From contig OZ017805.1 in the NCBI GenBank assembly GCA_963969395.1, forward strand, positions 11,656,001 to 11,720,000: a DNA stretch of 64,000 nt. Direction: 5' to 3'. This stretch comes from Pseudoscleropodium purum. Its lineage: Eukaryota > Streptophyta > Bryopsida > Hypnales > Brachytheciaceae. The translations under genes and the position numbers were made by a program. Positions 48,930 to 61,015 of this stretch are shown here, piece after piece (within the stretch, counting starts at the first letter, position 1; each line of letters opens with the position of its first letter). A model generated the notes under the pieces. That model was not told the DNA's origin. It did no database searches and saw only the letters and a list, made by a program, of their open reading frames with translations.

Positions 48930-51900
48930 TGTGGGAGTACAGAAACTCAAGCCGGATAGGATCAATCTAGAATAGGATTAGATAGACTTACAATTTTTTT
49001 AGTTTTTTGATAAACCATAGGGATTCCTACTCCCTTAAGACTATTTTGGAAATAGTTAGTTTTCGGATTGCTAGAATTATAACTAGCATTACGAAATCGG
49101 ATTCGAAAAGGATCCAGAATCTAAAAAAGTTCTAGATTCCGGGAACCTACGTTCTAGGGTTTTGATCTAGAGAACTAGGGTACCATTATGGGAACAGTCT
49201 TCTACCCATTCTCCACCAAGAATTGTTGGCTGCGCGACAAGTATCTAAATCCAATGCTACTTTACTTTTCTCCCTTTCTGGTTGTTGAACCTCGTAGACG
49301 TATAGTTGAGAGAAAGAGTGGTGAGTTAGCTATCGTGATAAGAAGAAACCAGAAAGGTCGGTGCGATTTGCAATAGATTAGATTTTTGGTGATTTGTGGT
49401 GGGGGTTGGCAATCCGCTTGCACGAAAGTCTGTAGTGGCAACCTAGATGGTTTGTCCAGTCATTCCTTCTGATCCGGCCCACCGAGTGCAGCTAGAAGAA
49501 GACCTCATATGTATCGGGTGCATTGGATTGTTAGATAGGCCGTAGAGTATGAAGAACAAGGAGATGATCTATAAACTCATTTATAGAGTTCCAAACCAAT
49601 ACGAGTTGACGGTGAAGGGTCGACCTGTAGCTTGGACGAAAGACATCTAGGTGGATGTATTCGTTCAAAAAGAGCGGATTCAGATTAGCCGAAAGGTCAA
49701 ATAAGTACGTAACCTAAAAGTTCCTAAGTTTGGCTTATGCAAAGGAAGGTTTTGCCATTAGTGATTGCAAGAACAAAAGGCATAGATGGGTACTGGAATT
49801 CCTCATTTCAATCTTGTATCCGAAAAAGCCTACTTGGATTATGCTCACAATGGTTAATACCATCTTCAGGGCCTTAGAGGATCAGATTGTACATTGGAGA
49901 AGAGTGATTCAGGGCATAATGGGCAAACTAGTTAATTACGTAGCTAGGACAAAACACAGCCCTATTACCCCGTATTTGTTTCACCTCTACCATTACAAGG
50001 AGGTCTTGAGTGCTTAGAAAATAATTCAATACAACACCAAAGTCGAAATCTTAAAGTATGGTCTAATGGATGAATTAGAGAAGGAAGAAAAGGAATCCGA
50101 AGAAGAAGGACAACCGAAAAAAGAAGAAAAAGCCGCCGACCAGAAACTAAGGAAGTCCACAGATCCGGCAACATGAGGGAAGGCACCAACGTTGGATAGA
50201 AGAAAGTCGAGTCTAGATCCAAAACAACAAGAAGTCTTGGATTTCTTTGAAGCTGGACTCTAGTAGACATAGTAGGTCAAACAGATGTATGGCAATTTGG
50301 AGGATCACGTACTCCTCATTTTGGGCAAACTCAACGTAGAGCAAGATAAGATTTTGGAAAAGATCCGAAAGAGTTCCGTCAAAAGGAGGAACAAATCCAA
50401 AAGTTTAAAGAGAAAAGAGATAGCTTCAAATCCCAATTAGAGTGGATGGAAAAATAGTTGAATGTGGCAAGACAAAAGGAGACGGATGTTCTTCGACTCG
50501 TCCACAACCTGAAAGAACTAGTAATGGTTCAAGAACATATGGTGATTAGAACTGCCCTCTCTACCACTTGGTTGGAGAAGGAAGGACATATGATCGGAGT
50601 GAGGATGGTTAACATCCTAGTTGATTTTGAAGCCTGGATGGGGGTTGTCTTGAGGGACATGCGTAAGTTGTTGGGGTACCTGGATTCGGAAAGGGCTATA
50701 GACTTAGAAGAATTTTCAAAAGTCTCTAAAAGCATATTCCAAGATATTTCGGTTCGACGTACTCCGGTCTAGCAGACTTCTAGTGTTTTGGTTCAGCCAC
50801 AATTGGAAGGACTAAAGTCTATTCTTACTCCAGTTGCCAATCCATCGATCAGTCAAGCAAGGACTTGAATAGAACAAGCGTTATCTGAGCTGGAGAAGGA
50901 ACCAAGTAGAAAGTCTATTCCGACAAAGCAAGGAGTTTCCGTTCCAATTCTTCCACTACCTGGAAGAATCACAACTGAAAAGTTCAAGACACCTGGATTG
51001 AACATTTGCGACAACCTCAACACACGGATTGGAGTAATGATGAAGCTGGCTAGGTCTCATTTAGAAGACTTTTCGCACATACAACATTTGTCTTCAAAGT
51101 GGGATTGTGTAGGAATTGAGTTGAGTGATTCACTGCAAGCCAAAGATCTGGAGACTCAAGAGATCAAGGAGTTGGAAGAGGAGGTGTTCAAGTCCGGATC
51201 CAAAGAAGAGATGGAATTTGGAGACTCACCTCTAGAAATTCAATGAAAACCTTAAACTCAAACGTTAGCGAAGAATACACCTATGAAGGCTTTGGTGAAG
51301 ATTATAAGCAATCAAAGTAAAAGCAACACGAAGAAGGCAAGGCAGGATAGATAGATAGTAAGTAATTAGTTGGATTTTTATTTTTATTCCAGAACTAGTT
51401 TCCCAAGTGTGGGCCGAAGTTCCAGATTTCTAGGGCCAGTTGGCTATAAACTTTTTGGATATTCCGGGGTGTGCATTGTATGGTTACTTTGATTTCTAGG
51501 GTGCCTTTTTGGCTTTTTAGGCATTGACTATTGGTTTGGGTTTTGGTTTCTAAAGGTGGAAAGTTTGTTGTCGTCTCATTCTATCCTAGAGCATTTTTTT
51601 TGTATTCCATTCCTTTTTTTAATCTAAGCCACCAAGTTAGATATTTTGGCTCCAACAATTGTGTATAGATCATGTTGGTTTGTTGCTTGGAGTGTTGAGA
51701 TGTAAGAAGGACGGGTGAGGAGGAATCTAGATTATAGATAGATGGATCAAATTGAGGAAGTACTATTATATTGGTGTTAGATTGGTGACGAAGGAGGTGC
51801 ATGTAGTGCCTCTGAACTACCAGAATGGTAATTTGGTTATACTGAAGAGTGGTGTGAATGTAGATCTGGAATTGAAAACGATTCCGTGTAGAGATAAGCG

Positions 51901-52468
51901 ATTGCCACTAGAAAACTCTCACTCACCGAGAAGGTTTGCCAACCTTAGAATTCATTTTACAACTAGAAAGACTACCCCCTTGTTAATTCCAGATCCGTAA
52001 GATCTGTTGTTGTAGTAAGGAGGAGTGAACGTAGTCTTGAGTGACCTACATTTTGGAGTGGCCATTTGGAATGTTGTGAGAATCTGGATCTTCTTTCTAC
52101 GTTGCAACACCTTGGTTACTTGGATATTTTTCTATTTTTTTTTGTCAATTCAATCAGTATGAAAAACTAGAGTAATGACTCCCTACTCGAAAGACCTATA
52201 GTAGACCCTTTGAGGGTAAAATAAAAGTATTGAAAACCAAATCTTTAGAGAGACATAACCAAAAACCGGAAAATGACAGATCCAAATTGAATCCAAATAG
52301 TAGTTGGAATCTGGAAGAGAAAGGGAGAGAATAGCCAGAAGGGGAAAAAGAGAGAATCCGGATACTAAAGTTTAGGAGAACATCTAGAATTCCCTAGGAC
52401 AAGAATCTGTATCATCTTACCACGTTTTTGTGGCTAAAGATACTTATCTCTAGACTTTGTGTACGACA
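48930..52468 (+). mobile_element. Family member 'E': full-length hybrid element (left arm of an inversion)
   Basis: Starts TGTGGGAGTAC and ends GTACGACA: 3539 bp, the standard long size. Left flank is CTAGT in the RING pseudogene. The right flank CCAAT (52469-52473) is not the pseudogene but reverse-oriented gag-like sequence of another copy. The reverse complement of CCAAT (ATTGG) pairs with ACCGG at 57708-57712. The simplest model is an older element K in the pseudogene, entered in reverse orientation by element X at an A(C/T)(C/T)GG site. Recombination between their inverted 5' parts followed, so E would be the K 5' part joined to the X 3' part. Confidence 0.75.
49440..51246 (+). pseudogene. 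Decayed gag-like gene of element E
   Basis: Blocks in order: VIPSDPAH and GCIGLLDRP then TAG (about 49460-49545), AYAKEGFAISDCKNKRHRW (49730), MVNTIFRALEDQIVHWRR and ITPYLFHLYHYKEVLS (to 50017), the acidic tract (about 50080), the coiled coil with MVNILVDFEAWMGVVL (about 50600), YLDSERAIDLEEF (about 50680) and the C-terminal NLNTRIGVMMKLARS block (about 51010-51240). Several stops interrupt the frame. The column that is TAG in element A (5852) is TGG here. Confidence 0.75.
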
Positions 52469-52961
52469 CCAATCATATGTCTTTCCTTCTTCAACCAAGC
52501 GGTAGAGAGGGCAACTCTAATCACCATATGTTCTTGAACCATTACTAGTTCTTTCAAATTGTGGATGAGTTGAAGAGCATCCATCTCCTTTTGTCTTGCC
52601 ACATTCAACTCTTTTTTTGTCCACTCTAATTGGAATTTGAAGCTATACCTTTCCTCTTTCAACTTCTGAATTTGCTCTTCTTTCTGACAAAACTCTTCCA
52701 GATCTCTTCCAAAATCTTGTCTTGTTCCACCTTGAATTCGCCCAAAATGAGGAGTATGTGATCCTCCAAGTTGCCATATATCTATTTGGCCTACTGCATC
52801 TACTAAAGTTCGACTTCAAAGAAATCCAGGACTTCTTGATGTTCCAGATCCGGACTTGGCTCTTTTCTATCCAGTGTTGGTGCCTTTCCTCATGTTGTCG
52901 GATCCATGGACTTCCTTCGTTTTTGGTCAATGGCTTCTTCTTCTTCGAATTTCTTTTCTTC

Positions 52962-55900
52962 TGTGGGAGTACAAAAATTCAAATTGGATAAAGTTAGTCT
53001 AGAATAAGGTTAGATAGACTTGCAATTTTTATTTTTTGTGGTAACTTATAGAGATTTTTGCTACACTACGACTATGATAGAAATAATCAATTTCCGGATT
53101 GCTAAAACCATTAGTAACATTACAGAAACAAATCTAATACAGATCCAGGATTTGGAAAAGTACCGGATTCTTAAAATCTACGTCCTAGACTTCTAGTCTA
53201 GGAAACTAGGAGACCGTTAGGAAAACGGTCTTTTATCCATTCTCCATTGGGAACTATCGGCCGCGCACTAGGTACTTAAACCTACCGCCACTTCTTTTTC
53301 TCTCCCTTTCTGCTTGTTGAACTTTGTGAATGTATAGCTAAGAGAAAGAGTAGTGAATTAGTGACCAAGATAGAAAGAGAATAGAAAGATCAATACCGTG
53401 TAAACCAGATTAGGTTATCGGCTGTTGATGATTCATGCCAACGGTTGGCGATCCGGCTATGTGAAAGTCTAGGGTTGCAGCTTGTATGGTTTGTTTGGTT
53501 CTTCCTTCTAATTTGGCCCATTGAGCGTAGTTAGAGGAGGACCTCATGTGTATCCGGTGTGTTGGATTATTAGATAGGCCGTGGAGCATGAAGAACAAGG
53601 AGATGATCCAAGAACTCATTTGTAGAGTTCCGAATCAGTACGAGTTGTTGGTGAGAAGTCAACCCATAGCTTAGATGGAAGACATCTGGGCCGATGTCTA
53701 TTTGTTTAAAAAGAATGGACTCGGACTACCTGGAAGAACGGATAAGTACGTAGTTAGAAAATTCTAGAGTCAGGCCCATTCAAAGGAGGGTTTTGCTATG
53801 AATGATTGTAAGAACGAGAGGTATAGACGGGTACTGAACTTTCTAATTCCGATCTTGTATCCAAAAAAGCCTATCCGAGTTACAATCATGGTCGCTAACA
53901 CCATTTTGGGGGCTTTAGAGGACCGGATTGTCCAATGGAGGAGAGTGATTCAGGGAGTAGTGGGCAAACTAGTAGAGCACATGGGCCGAGCGAAAGACAG
54001 CCCTATCATCCCATATCTATTCCACCTCTATGACTACAAGGTTTTAAGTATCAAGGAAACGATTCAGTACAACACCAGAGTCGAGATCTTGAAGTATGGC
54101 GTGACAAATGAGTTGGAAAAAGAAGAGAAAGAATCCAAAGAAGAAGGGCAACCGGAAGAAGAAGAAGAAGAAGAAGAAGAAGAAGAAGAAGAAGAAAAAG
54201 CGGTGGATCAAAAACAAAGGAAGTTCATGGATCCGGCTACACAAGGAAACACGCCAACATCGGATAGAGAAGAGCCGATTCCAGATTTGGAACATCCTAC
54301 AGACCTAGACTTCTTTGAAGTTGGAATCCAGTGGATGTAGTAGGCCAAACAAATATATGGCAACTTGGAGGATCATGTGCTTCTTATTAGCGGGCAAACT
54401 CAAGGTGTAGTCGGATCAGATTTTGGAGGAAATCCGGAAACACCCGGATCCAGAAGAGTTTTGACATGAGGAGGAATAGATTCATAAGTTGGAGGACAAA
54501 AGGGCTAGCCTCAAGTCCCAATTAGAGTGGACAAAGTGGAGTTGAACGCAACAAGACAGAAGGAGATGGAGGCTCTTCAACTCATCCACAACCTCAAGGA
54601 ACTAGTCATGGTTCTACAGCATACGGTGATCCGAGCTAACCTCTACACCGCTTGGTTGGAGAAAGAAGGGTACATGACTAGATCAAGGATGGTAAAATTC
54701 CTGGTCAACTTTAAAGCCCGGATGAGATTGTTTTGAAGGACATGTGCAAGTTGTTGGGATACTTGGATCTAGAACAAGCCATCGACTTAGAAGGGTTTCC
54801 AGAAGTCCCTAGGAGCATATTCTGAAATACTTCGGTTTGATAGACTTTGATTCAGTAAGCTTCTAGTGGTCTGATCTAGCTATAATCAAAAGGGCCAAAG
54901 TCTATCTTCACTCTAGTTGTAGGTCCATCAAGCAGTTAAGCACAAACTCCATCAAGACCAACAATACTTGAGCCGGAAAAAGGGGCAAGTAAGAAGCCCG
55001 TTTTTACAAAGGAAAGACTTTTCGTCTAAATTCTTTGACCACCTGAGAAAATCACAGCTAGAAAGTGCATGATATTAGGATTGGCTATTCGCAGCAACTT
55101 CAATGCACGGATTGGAGTAATGACAAATATGGCCCAATTTCATCTGCAAGATTTTTTACATATGTAGCAGTAGACACCAAAGCAGGATCATGTGGAGATT
55201 GAACTAAGTGATTTGCCGCAAGCCAAAGATCCGGAGCTTCAAGAGATTGAGGAGTTGGAAGAAGAGGTGTTGAAGTTTGTATTTGAGAAAGAGATAGAAT
55301 CTAAAGACTCACCTCGGAAAGTTTCATTAAGCCTCAAACTTGGTCATCCGCAAAGAATACACTAGTGAAGACTCTGGGCAATCAAAGCGGGAGCAGATCG
55401 AAGAAGGCACAGCAAGGTATATAGATAGTAGGTAGTTGGGTAGAATTTTCATTCCGAAACGGGAATTCCAAGCATGGACTTGGATTCTAGATTGTTTTAG
55501 GGGTTTTGAATTTGTAGAGATAGTTGGGTTGTGAATGTTCCAGACATCCTAGGTTGTTGATTGGTTGGTTGCCTTGATTTCTGAGGTGCCTTTTTGGCTT
55601 TTAAGCATTGACTTTGGTTTTGGTTTTGGTTTTCAAAGGTGGGAAAATTTGTTGTCTTTTCATTCCATCCTATCAATTATTTTGTGTATTCCATTCCCTT
55701 CTTTAATTTGAGCCACCTAGTGGACATTCTGGCTTCCACTTTGTATTTGAGTTGTGTTGGTTTGTTGCTTAGAGTATTGAGATGTGAAAAGGATGGGTGA
55801 AGAGGAATCGAGATTTCGGATAACTAGATCAAATTGAAGGAGGACTATTGTAATCGTGTTAGTCTCGTGACGAAGGAGCTATACATGGTACCTTTAAACT

Positions 55901-56548
55901 ACTAGAATAGTAATCCGATTTTTAGTAAAGAGTGGTGTGAGTGTAGATCCGGAATTAGAAACAATTCTGTATGGAGATTAGCGACTGTTAGAGAAAACTC
56001 CCACTCACCGCAAGATCTACCAACCTTAAGATCTGTCTTACACCTAGAAAGATGACCCCCTTATCAATTCCGAATGCCCGAGATCTGTCATTGTAGTAAG
56101 AAGGAATGAACGTAGTGCTGAGTAACATGCATTCCAGATTAGCCATCCAGAGTGTTATGAGGATCCAGATCTACTTTTTGTACTACAACACCTTGAGTAC
56201 TTGGATGCTTGTTTGTTTGTTTTTGTATATGTAGTAAGTAGATTAGAGTGGTGAAGTCCCTACCCCTCGAAAGATCAAAAGCGGACCCTCTAATGGTAAA
56301 ACAAAGGAATTGAAAACCAATGAATTGAGAAACGTAACTGGAAACCGAGTGATATCGGATCTAGATTGGAATCCGAATAGTAGTTGTTTCTAGTAAAAAA
56401 ATGGAAGAGAGTAGTCGGAAGACGAAAAAAAGATCACTTAGATATTGAAATTTGGGAGAACATTTGGAATTCCTTGGGACAATAATTCATATCATCTTAC
56501 TACGTTTTCATGTGTAAAGATACTTACCTCTAGACTAAGCGTGCAACA
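52962..56548 (+). mobile_element. Family member 'G': 3.59 kb long copy, exact TSD TCTTC
   Basis: Begins TGTGGGAGTAC and ends GTGCAACA. It is flanked by perfect TCTTC (52957-52961 and 56549-56553) inside the acidic-tract coding sequence of the inverted copy. Removing it rejoins that GAAGA-rich stretch. There are no terminal direct repeats. The leader belongs to the same subtype as element C (GCTACACTA(C/A)GACTATG). It is relatively young by its exact target copies but its frame is already broken. Confidence 0.9.
53489..55320 (+). pseudogene. Decayed gag-like gene of element G
   Basis: The longest intact piece is 53798-54340 (180 codons): NDCKNERYRRVLNFLIPILYP, IRVTIMVANTILGALEDRIV, PIIPYLFHLYDYKVLS, then a run of consecutive Glu codons from an expanded GAA tract (about 54155-54200). 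Upstream the WSMKN block keeps TGG where C and E have TAG. Downstream pieces include the MVKFLVNFKARM block (about 54690), YLDLEQAIDLEGF (about 54760) and the C-terminal NFNARIGVMTNMAQF block (about 55095), with stops between them. Confidence 0.75.
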
Positions 56549-57707
56549 TCTTCTTTCTTTAGTTCATCAATTTGACTGTACTTGAGGATCTTGACTCTAG
56601 TGTTGTATTGAATTGTTTCCTAAGCACTCAAGACTTCCTTGTGATGGTAGAGGTGAAACACATACGGGGTGATAGGGCTGTGCTTTGCCCTAGCCACGTG
56701 ATTAACTAATTTGTCTATTATACCCTAAATCACTCTTCCCCAATGCACAATCTGATCCTCTAAGGCCCTGAAGATGGTATTAGCCATTGTAACTATAACC
56801 CAAGTAGGCTTTTTTGGATATAAGATTGAAATGAGGAATTCCAGTATCCATCTATGCCTCTTATTCTTGCAATCACTAATAGCAAAACCTTCCTTTACAT
56901 GAGCCAAACTTTGGAACTTTTAGGTCATGTACTTATTTGACCTTCCGGCTAATCCGAGTCTACTCTTTTTGAACGAATACACATCCGCCTAGATGTCTTC
57001 CATCTAAGCTATGAGTCGACCCTTCACCATCAACTCGTATTGGTTCGAAACTCTATAAATGAGTTCATAGATCATCTCCTTGTTTTTCATATTCTACAAC
57101 CTATCTAACAATCCGACGCACCCAATACACATGAGGTCTTCTTCTAGCTGCACTCGTTGGACCGGATTGGAAAAAATGACCGAATAGACCATCCAAGTTA
57201 CTACTACAGACTTTCGTACAAGGGGATTGCCAAGCACCATCACGAATCACCAACAACCTAATTTGGTGCAAATGGCACCGACCTTTCTATTCTCTTCTTA
57301 TCACGATAGCTAATTCACTACTTTTTCTCTCAACTATACATCCACGAAATTCAACAACCAAAAAGGGAGAGAAATAAAGTAGTATTGGGTTTAGATATCC
57401 GTTGCATAGCCGACAGTTCCTGGTGGAGAACGGATAGAAGACTATTCCTATAAGGTACCCTAGTTCTCTAGACTAGAATCCTAAAACATAGGTTCCCAGA
57501 ATCTAGAACTTTTTTAGATTCTAGACCCTTCTTGAATTTGGTTCCGTAATGCTAATTATAATTCTAACAATTTTGAAACTAACTATTTCCAGAATAGTCT
57601 TAATGGAGCAAGAATCCCTATGGGTTATCAAAAAATTAGAAAATTGTAAGTCTATCTAACCCTATTCTAGACTAATCCTATCCAGTTTGAGTTTCTGTGC
57701 TTCCACA

Positions 57708-59464
57708 ACCGGATTGAGGATGGTAAAGATCCTGATTGATTTTGAAGCCTAGATGGGAGTTATCTTTAAGGACATGTGCAAGTTATTAGGGTACCTAGAT
57801 TCGGATAAGGCCATCAATTTAAGAAGGTTTCCGGAAGTCCTTGATAATTGGTCCTTAGATTCATTGATTAAACAAACTTTGATCCAGTAGACTTCTAGTA
57901 TTCTAATTTAGCCACAACTAGAAGGTTTGAAGGGTATTTTGACTCCAACTGTACAGCCTCCAATCAATCAAGCGTAGAGTCTAGTGAAGCAAATAGTACC
58001 AGTGTAGAAGAAGGAGCCAAATAGGCAAACCTTTCTGGTAGAGCAAGAAGCACACGCCCCAAGTCTTCCACCCTTTGGAAGAGTTGCAACCGAAAAGTTC
58101 AAGACACCTACAATGAACGTTCGCAACAATCTCGATGTACGGATTGGAGTGTTGAAAAATCCAGCCCAATCTCATTCCAAAGACTTTTTGCACATGCAGC
58201 ATCCGTCACTAAAGCAGGATTGCTCGGAGATCAATCTAATTGATTCGTTGCAAGCCAAGGATTCGGAAATTGAGGAGTCAGAAGAGGAAGAGTTGGAATT
58301 GGAGATAAAGACGGCAGAAGAAATCTCACTACAAGAAGTCCAGTGCAAGCCTCAAACTTGAACAACAACAAAGAACACTCTAATGAAAGCTTCTGCAAAG
58401 ACCATAGGTAGTTAGAACAGGAGCAACACAAAGAAAGTGCATAGGGATAGATAGTTAGTAGGTTGCCTTTAATTAGTTAGGATTTTTATTTATAGATTAT
58501 GAAACAATTTTTCTATATGTGGACCCATATTCCGGATTTCACGAGACAACTAGCTATGAACTTTTCGGATATCTTGGGGTGTTCATTGAGTAGTTGCCCT
58601 GGATTTTTGGGTACTTTTTTGGCTTTGGGGGTGTTGACTTTGGTTTTAGTTTTGGTTTTAAAAGGGCAAGCAAGTTTATTGCCCTCTCATTCCATCCTAG
58701 AACATTTTTAATTGGATTTCATTCCTTTCTTGAATCTGAGCCACCAATGGACATTCTAGCTCCGACATATGTGTATGGATTGTGTTTATTTGTTTATTGG
58801 AGTGTAGAGATGTGAGAAAGACTAGTGAAGAAGAATCCAAATTGAATATAGCTAGGTCAAATTGAAGGAGTATTGTTGTGATAGTGTTGGACTTACCATT
58901 GTGGAATTGTGAATAGTGTCTTTGAATTACCAAAACAGTAATCCAATTCAGCTAAAGAGGGGTCTAAGTGCAAGTCTGGAATCATATTCGATTCCATGCA
59001 GAGATTAGCAACTGCCTGTAAAAACTCCTACTCACCGAAAGGTCTTCCAACCTCAGAATTTGTTTCATATCTAGAAAGACTAGTCCATTGTTGGTTCCAA
59101 GTGCTTGTGATTTGTCGTTGTAGTTGAGAAGATCGGAAGTTATTTTGAATGATGTGCTTTCTAGATCGTCCATTTGGAAAGTTGTGAGAATACGGATCTA
59201 TCTTTCTTTCTACAACATATAGAGTTTCTATGGTGTTTGTGTGTTTCTGAGATTAGAAAGTATGAGAGACTAGAGTGGTGAAGTCCCTACCTCTTGAAAG
59301 ATCAATAGCAGACCTTCTGATGGTAAAACAAAGGAATTGAAAACCAGTAAACTGAAGAGACGTTACCAGAAACTAGATCCGGATTGAAATCCGGATAGTA
59401 GTCAAATCAAGAAAAGAAAGGAAGAGAGTAGTTGGAAGAAGAAAAAGAGATTGCGCATACAACA
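57708..59464 (+). mobile_element. 3' remainder of element K
   Basis: Starts exactly at ACCGG, the target copy of the X insertion. It continues the gag-like frame (RMVKILIDFEA, then TAG, then MGVIFKDM at about 57715-57780) through the NLDVRIGVLKNPAQS block (about 58120) and the 3' region. The last part lacks about 100 bp seen in other copies, just before the final GCGCATACAACA. The right flank CCGTG does not match CTAGT at 48925, so K's target duplication is lost or was altered by a junction deletion. Confidence 0.75.
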
Positions 59465-59960
59465 CCGTGGAATTTGCAATTACAATATTCAAAGACTCAA
59501 TTCGGATCTCCAATTTCCTACACTTCACCTTCAAATCATCATGGTCTTCCTTTGAATAAAGCACTTTCCTGAGCTCTTAATTTTCTTCTCCAATCTGAAA
59601 TAAATGCTTGAGGTCTTTCAACCTCTCTTCTTGCAATGTGTTTGCAAACTTGACAAACTTTTGAAAAGTCACAACACACCATGAAGAATATGTGGGTTGA
59701 GTTGAGAAATTGTATCAACAATTTGCTCAAGGGCAAGTGTGCATTTAGCCACAACTCTAGCTAAACATGATAAAGCGTAAGCACTTCTATACATTATGCT
59801 AAACTGCATCCATTTGGTGAAAAGTTTGAAGTAGAAGAACATCCTTCATCAACAATGCCCCTTATATCTCCAGTACCTCCTTCATTTGAAGAGCCCTCTT
59901 CATTTCCAATGGTAGTATCAATTTCTCTAATTTCAAATTTGATCCACCAAAGAGTACATT
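59465..59960 (-). pseudogene. RING-H2 / coiled-coil gene remnant, 5' part
   Basis: Minus strand: an acidic leader (EGSSNEGG, near 59870), then SNFSPNGCSLA near 59820. A broken helical region follows (LLIQFLNSTHI, about 59730), then a coiled coil (EDHDDLKVKCRKLEIRIESL, about 59540) ending IVIANS at the element border. The 3' part resumes at 48929 with ANNDLKVKNEKL. Texture and charge pattern match across the gap, so both pieces are one gene split by the 10.5 kb element stack. Frame changes near 59560-59660 and stops near 59760-59810 are independent damage. Confidence 0.5.
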
Positions 59961-59970
59961 GCTACATTTT

Positions 59971-60211
59971 AGGTTGGACCAACCTAAATTGCACGCTGGT
60001 TGGTTCTTAATTAGAAGCAATGCTTTGCAATGACACCTCACTGGATTTTAGTAATTATGTTTTGGATTCGATGCAATTCAAGTCGGTCCGACCTAAATTG
60101 CATATTCTTTGGTTGTGAGAACAAGACCCTTTATGGATTGAAAGCATGTATTATAGGTTCAGTAACAAGTACTAGTAAGTCTGCAATTCATGTTAGTCCG
60201 ACCTAAATTGT
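59971..60211. repeat. Three copies of a palindromic motif at 110 bp spacing
   Basis: GG(T/A)CC(A/G)ACCTAAATTG-like words, preceded by GT(C/T)(A/G)G, occur at 59971, 60081 and 60191, exactly 110 bp apart. TGCAATTCA precedes the last two. The motif is nearly self-complementary (TGCAATT and AATTGCA, with GGTCCGACC at the centre). This suggests a diverged 110 bp tandem array. Confidence 0.65.
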
Positions 60212-60372
60212 AGAGGATTAAGGTATAATTTGGTTAGTTTATAAGGTACTTGAGCTTTGATACCTATTTGAGAACCATCGATAATCGGTTATACTTGGCC
60301 TAAACCCTCGTGATATCCCCTTGGAAATGTAGGCACTGTCTTCTAGGAGATTTTGTATTGGTAATGCATGAA

Positions 60373-60513
60373 CCCTAAGCCTGATCCCTTGAATTGCAAA
60401 GCAAACCCTATACCCTAAACTCTAAGCATAATAACTTGAATTGGAAAGCAAATCCTATATACTAAACCCTAAGCCTAATCCCTTGAATTGCAAAGCAAAC
60501 CCTATATCCTAAA
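60373..60513. repeat. 47 bp tandem repeat, three copies, CCCTAA-rich
   Basis: Units start at 60373, 60420 and 60467. Each contains CTAAGC, CTTGAATTG(C/G)AAAGCAAA and CCTATA. The CCCTAAA words look telomere-like, but they are part of a longer unit and are not a telomeric array. Confidence 0.85.
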
Positions 60514-61002
60514 TAGTAGATGCAAACCCAACAAGCAAAGTTCTGGATACTATACCTTCCACTAGCTCTGAAATTAGAGTGGAGGATGGAAAATGACACA
60601 ATGGGTGTATGCGTGAATGTTAAACAACTATCTCCAAGCCCAAATTGTTACTCCTGCCTTCAAAAAACTCTAACCTGAAATATGGAGCACTTTAAAAATG
60701 AGAAAGCTACATGAAATAAAAACCTTAAAATGGAATGCCTTGCATTGTAAGCTTCCACTACTAGTTTTACAAATTTAAGCTGAAACAAAAAATCCAATGT
60801 CAATAAGTGTACACTGAATCCTAACGTTCAAAGCAATTGACTGTCTAGCTTAATCACAAATTATGAATGTCAAGTTTAGGCAATACAATCTGGTCCAATT
60901 TCACATGCAAACTATGCCATATGAGGCTCAAAAATAATTGCCCTAAACAGATTTCAATAGATTGAGCATCAAAGTGAAAACAAGGAAATTTGGAACACTT
61001 GT

Positions 61003-61015
61003 CCCCCCCCCCCCC
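61003..61015. repeat. Poly-C run (13)
   Basis: Thirteen consecutive C, likely length-variable. The surrounding CT-rich leader (60960-61140) shows no recognised gene. Confidence 0.95.

Larger units (their letters stand above)
52469..57707 (-). mobile_element. Inverted element segment (K interior plus X 5' end), hosts element G
   Basis: Read on minus from 57707 (TGTGGAAGCAC) this is the 5' half of a long family member: leader, gag-like blocks (NTIFRALEDQIVHW on 56725-56907) and acidic tract. After nested G it continues with the coiled coil (52450-52930), stopping at ACATATGATTGG, where E's 3' end begins. The missing remainder of the element lies in opposite orientation from 57708. The leaders at 48930 and 57707 resemble each other more than those at 36627 or 52962, as expected if they recombined. 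Confidence 0.75.

Noticed and set aside
48925..59469. A 5 bp target duplication for the whole K stack
   Set aside because: CTAGT and CCGTG do not match; the right junction also shows a deletion, so no duplication can be claimed.
60373..60513. Telomere-like CCCTAAA words
   Set aside because: They occur once or twice per 47 bp unit, not as a uninterrupted heptamer array.
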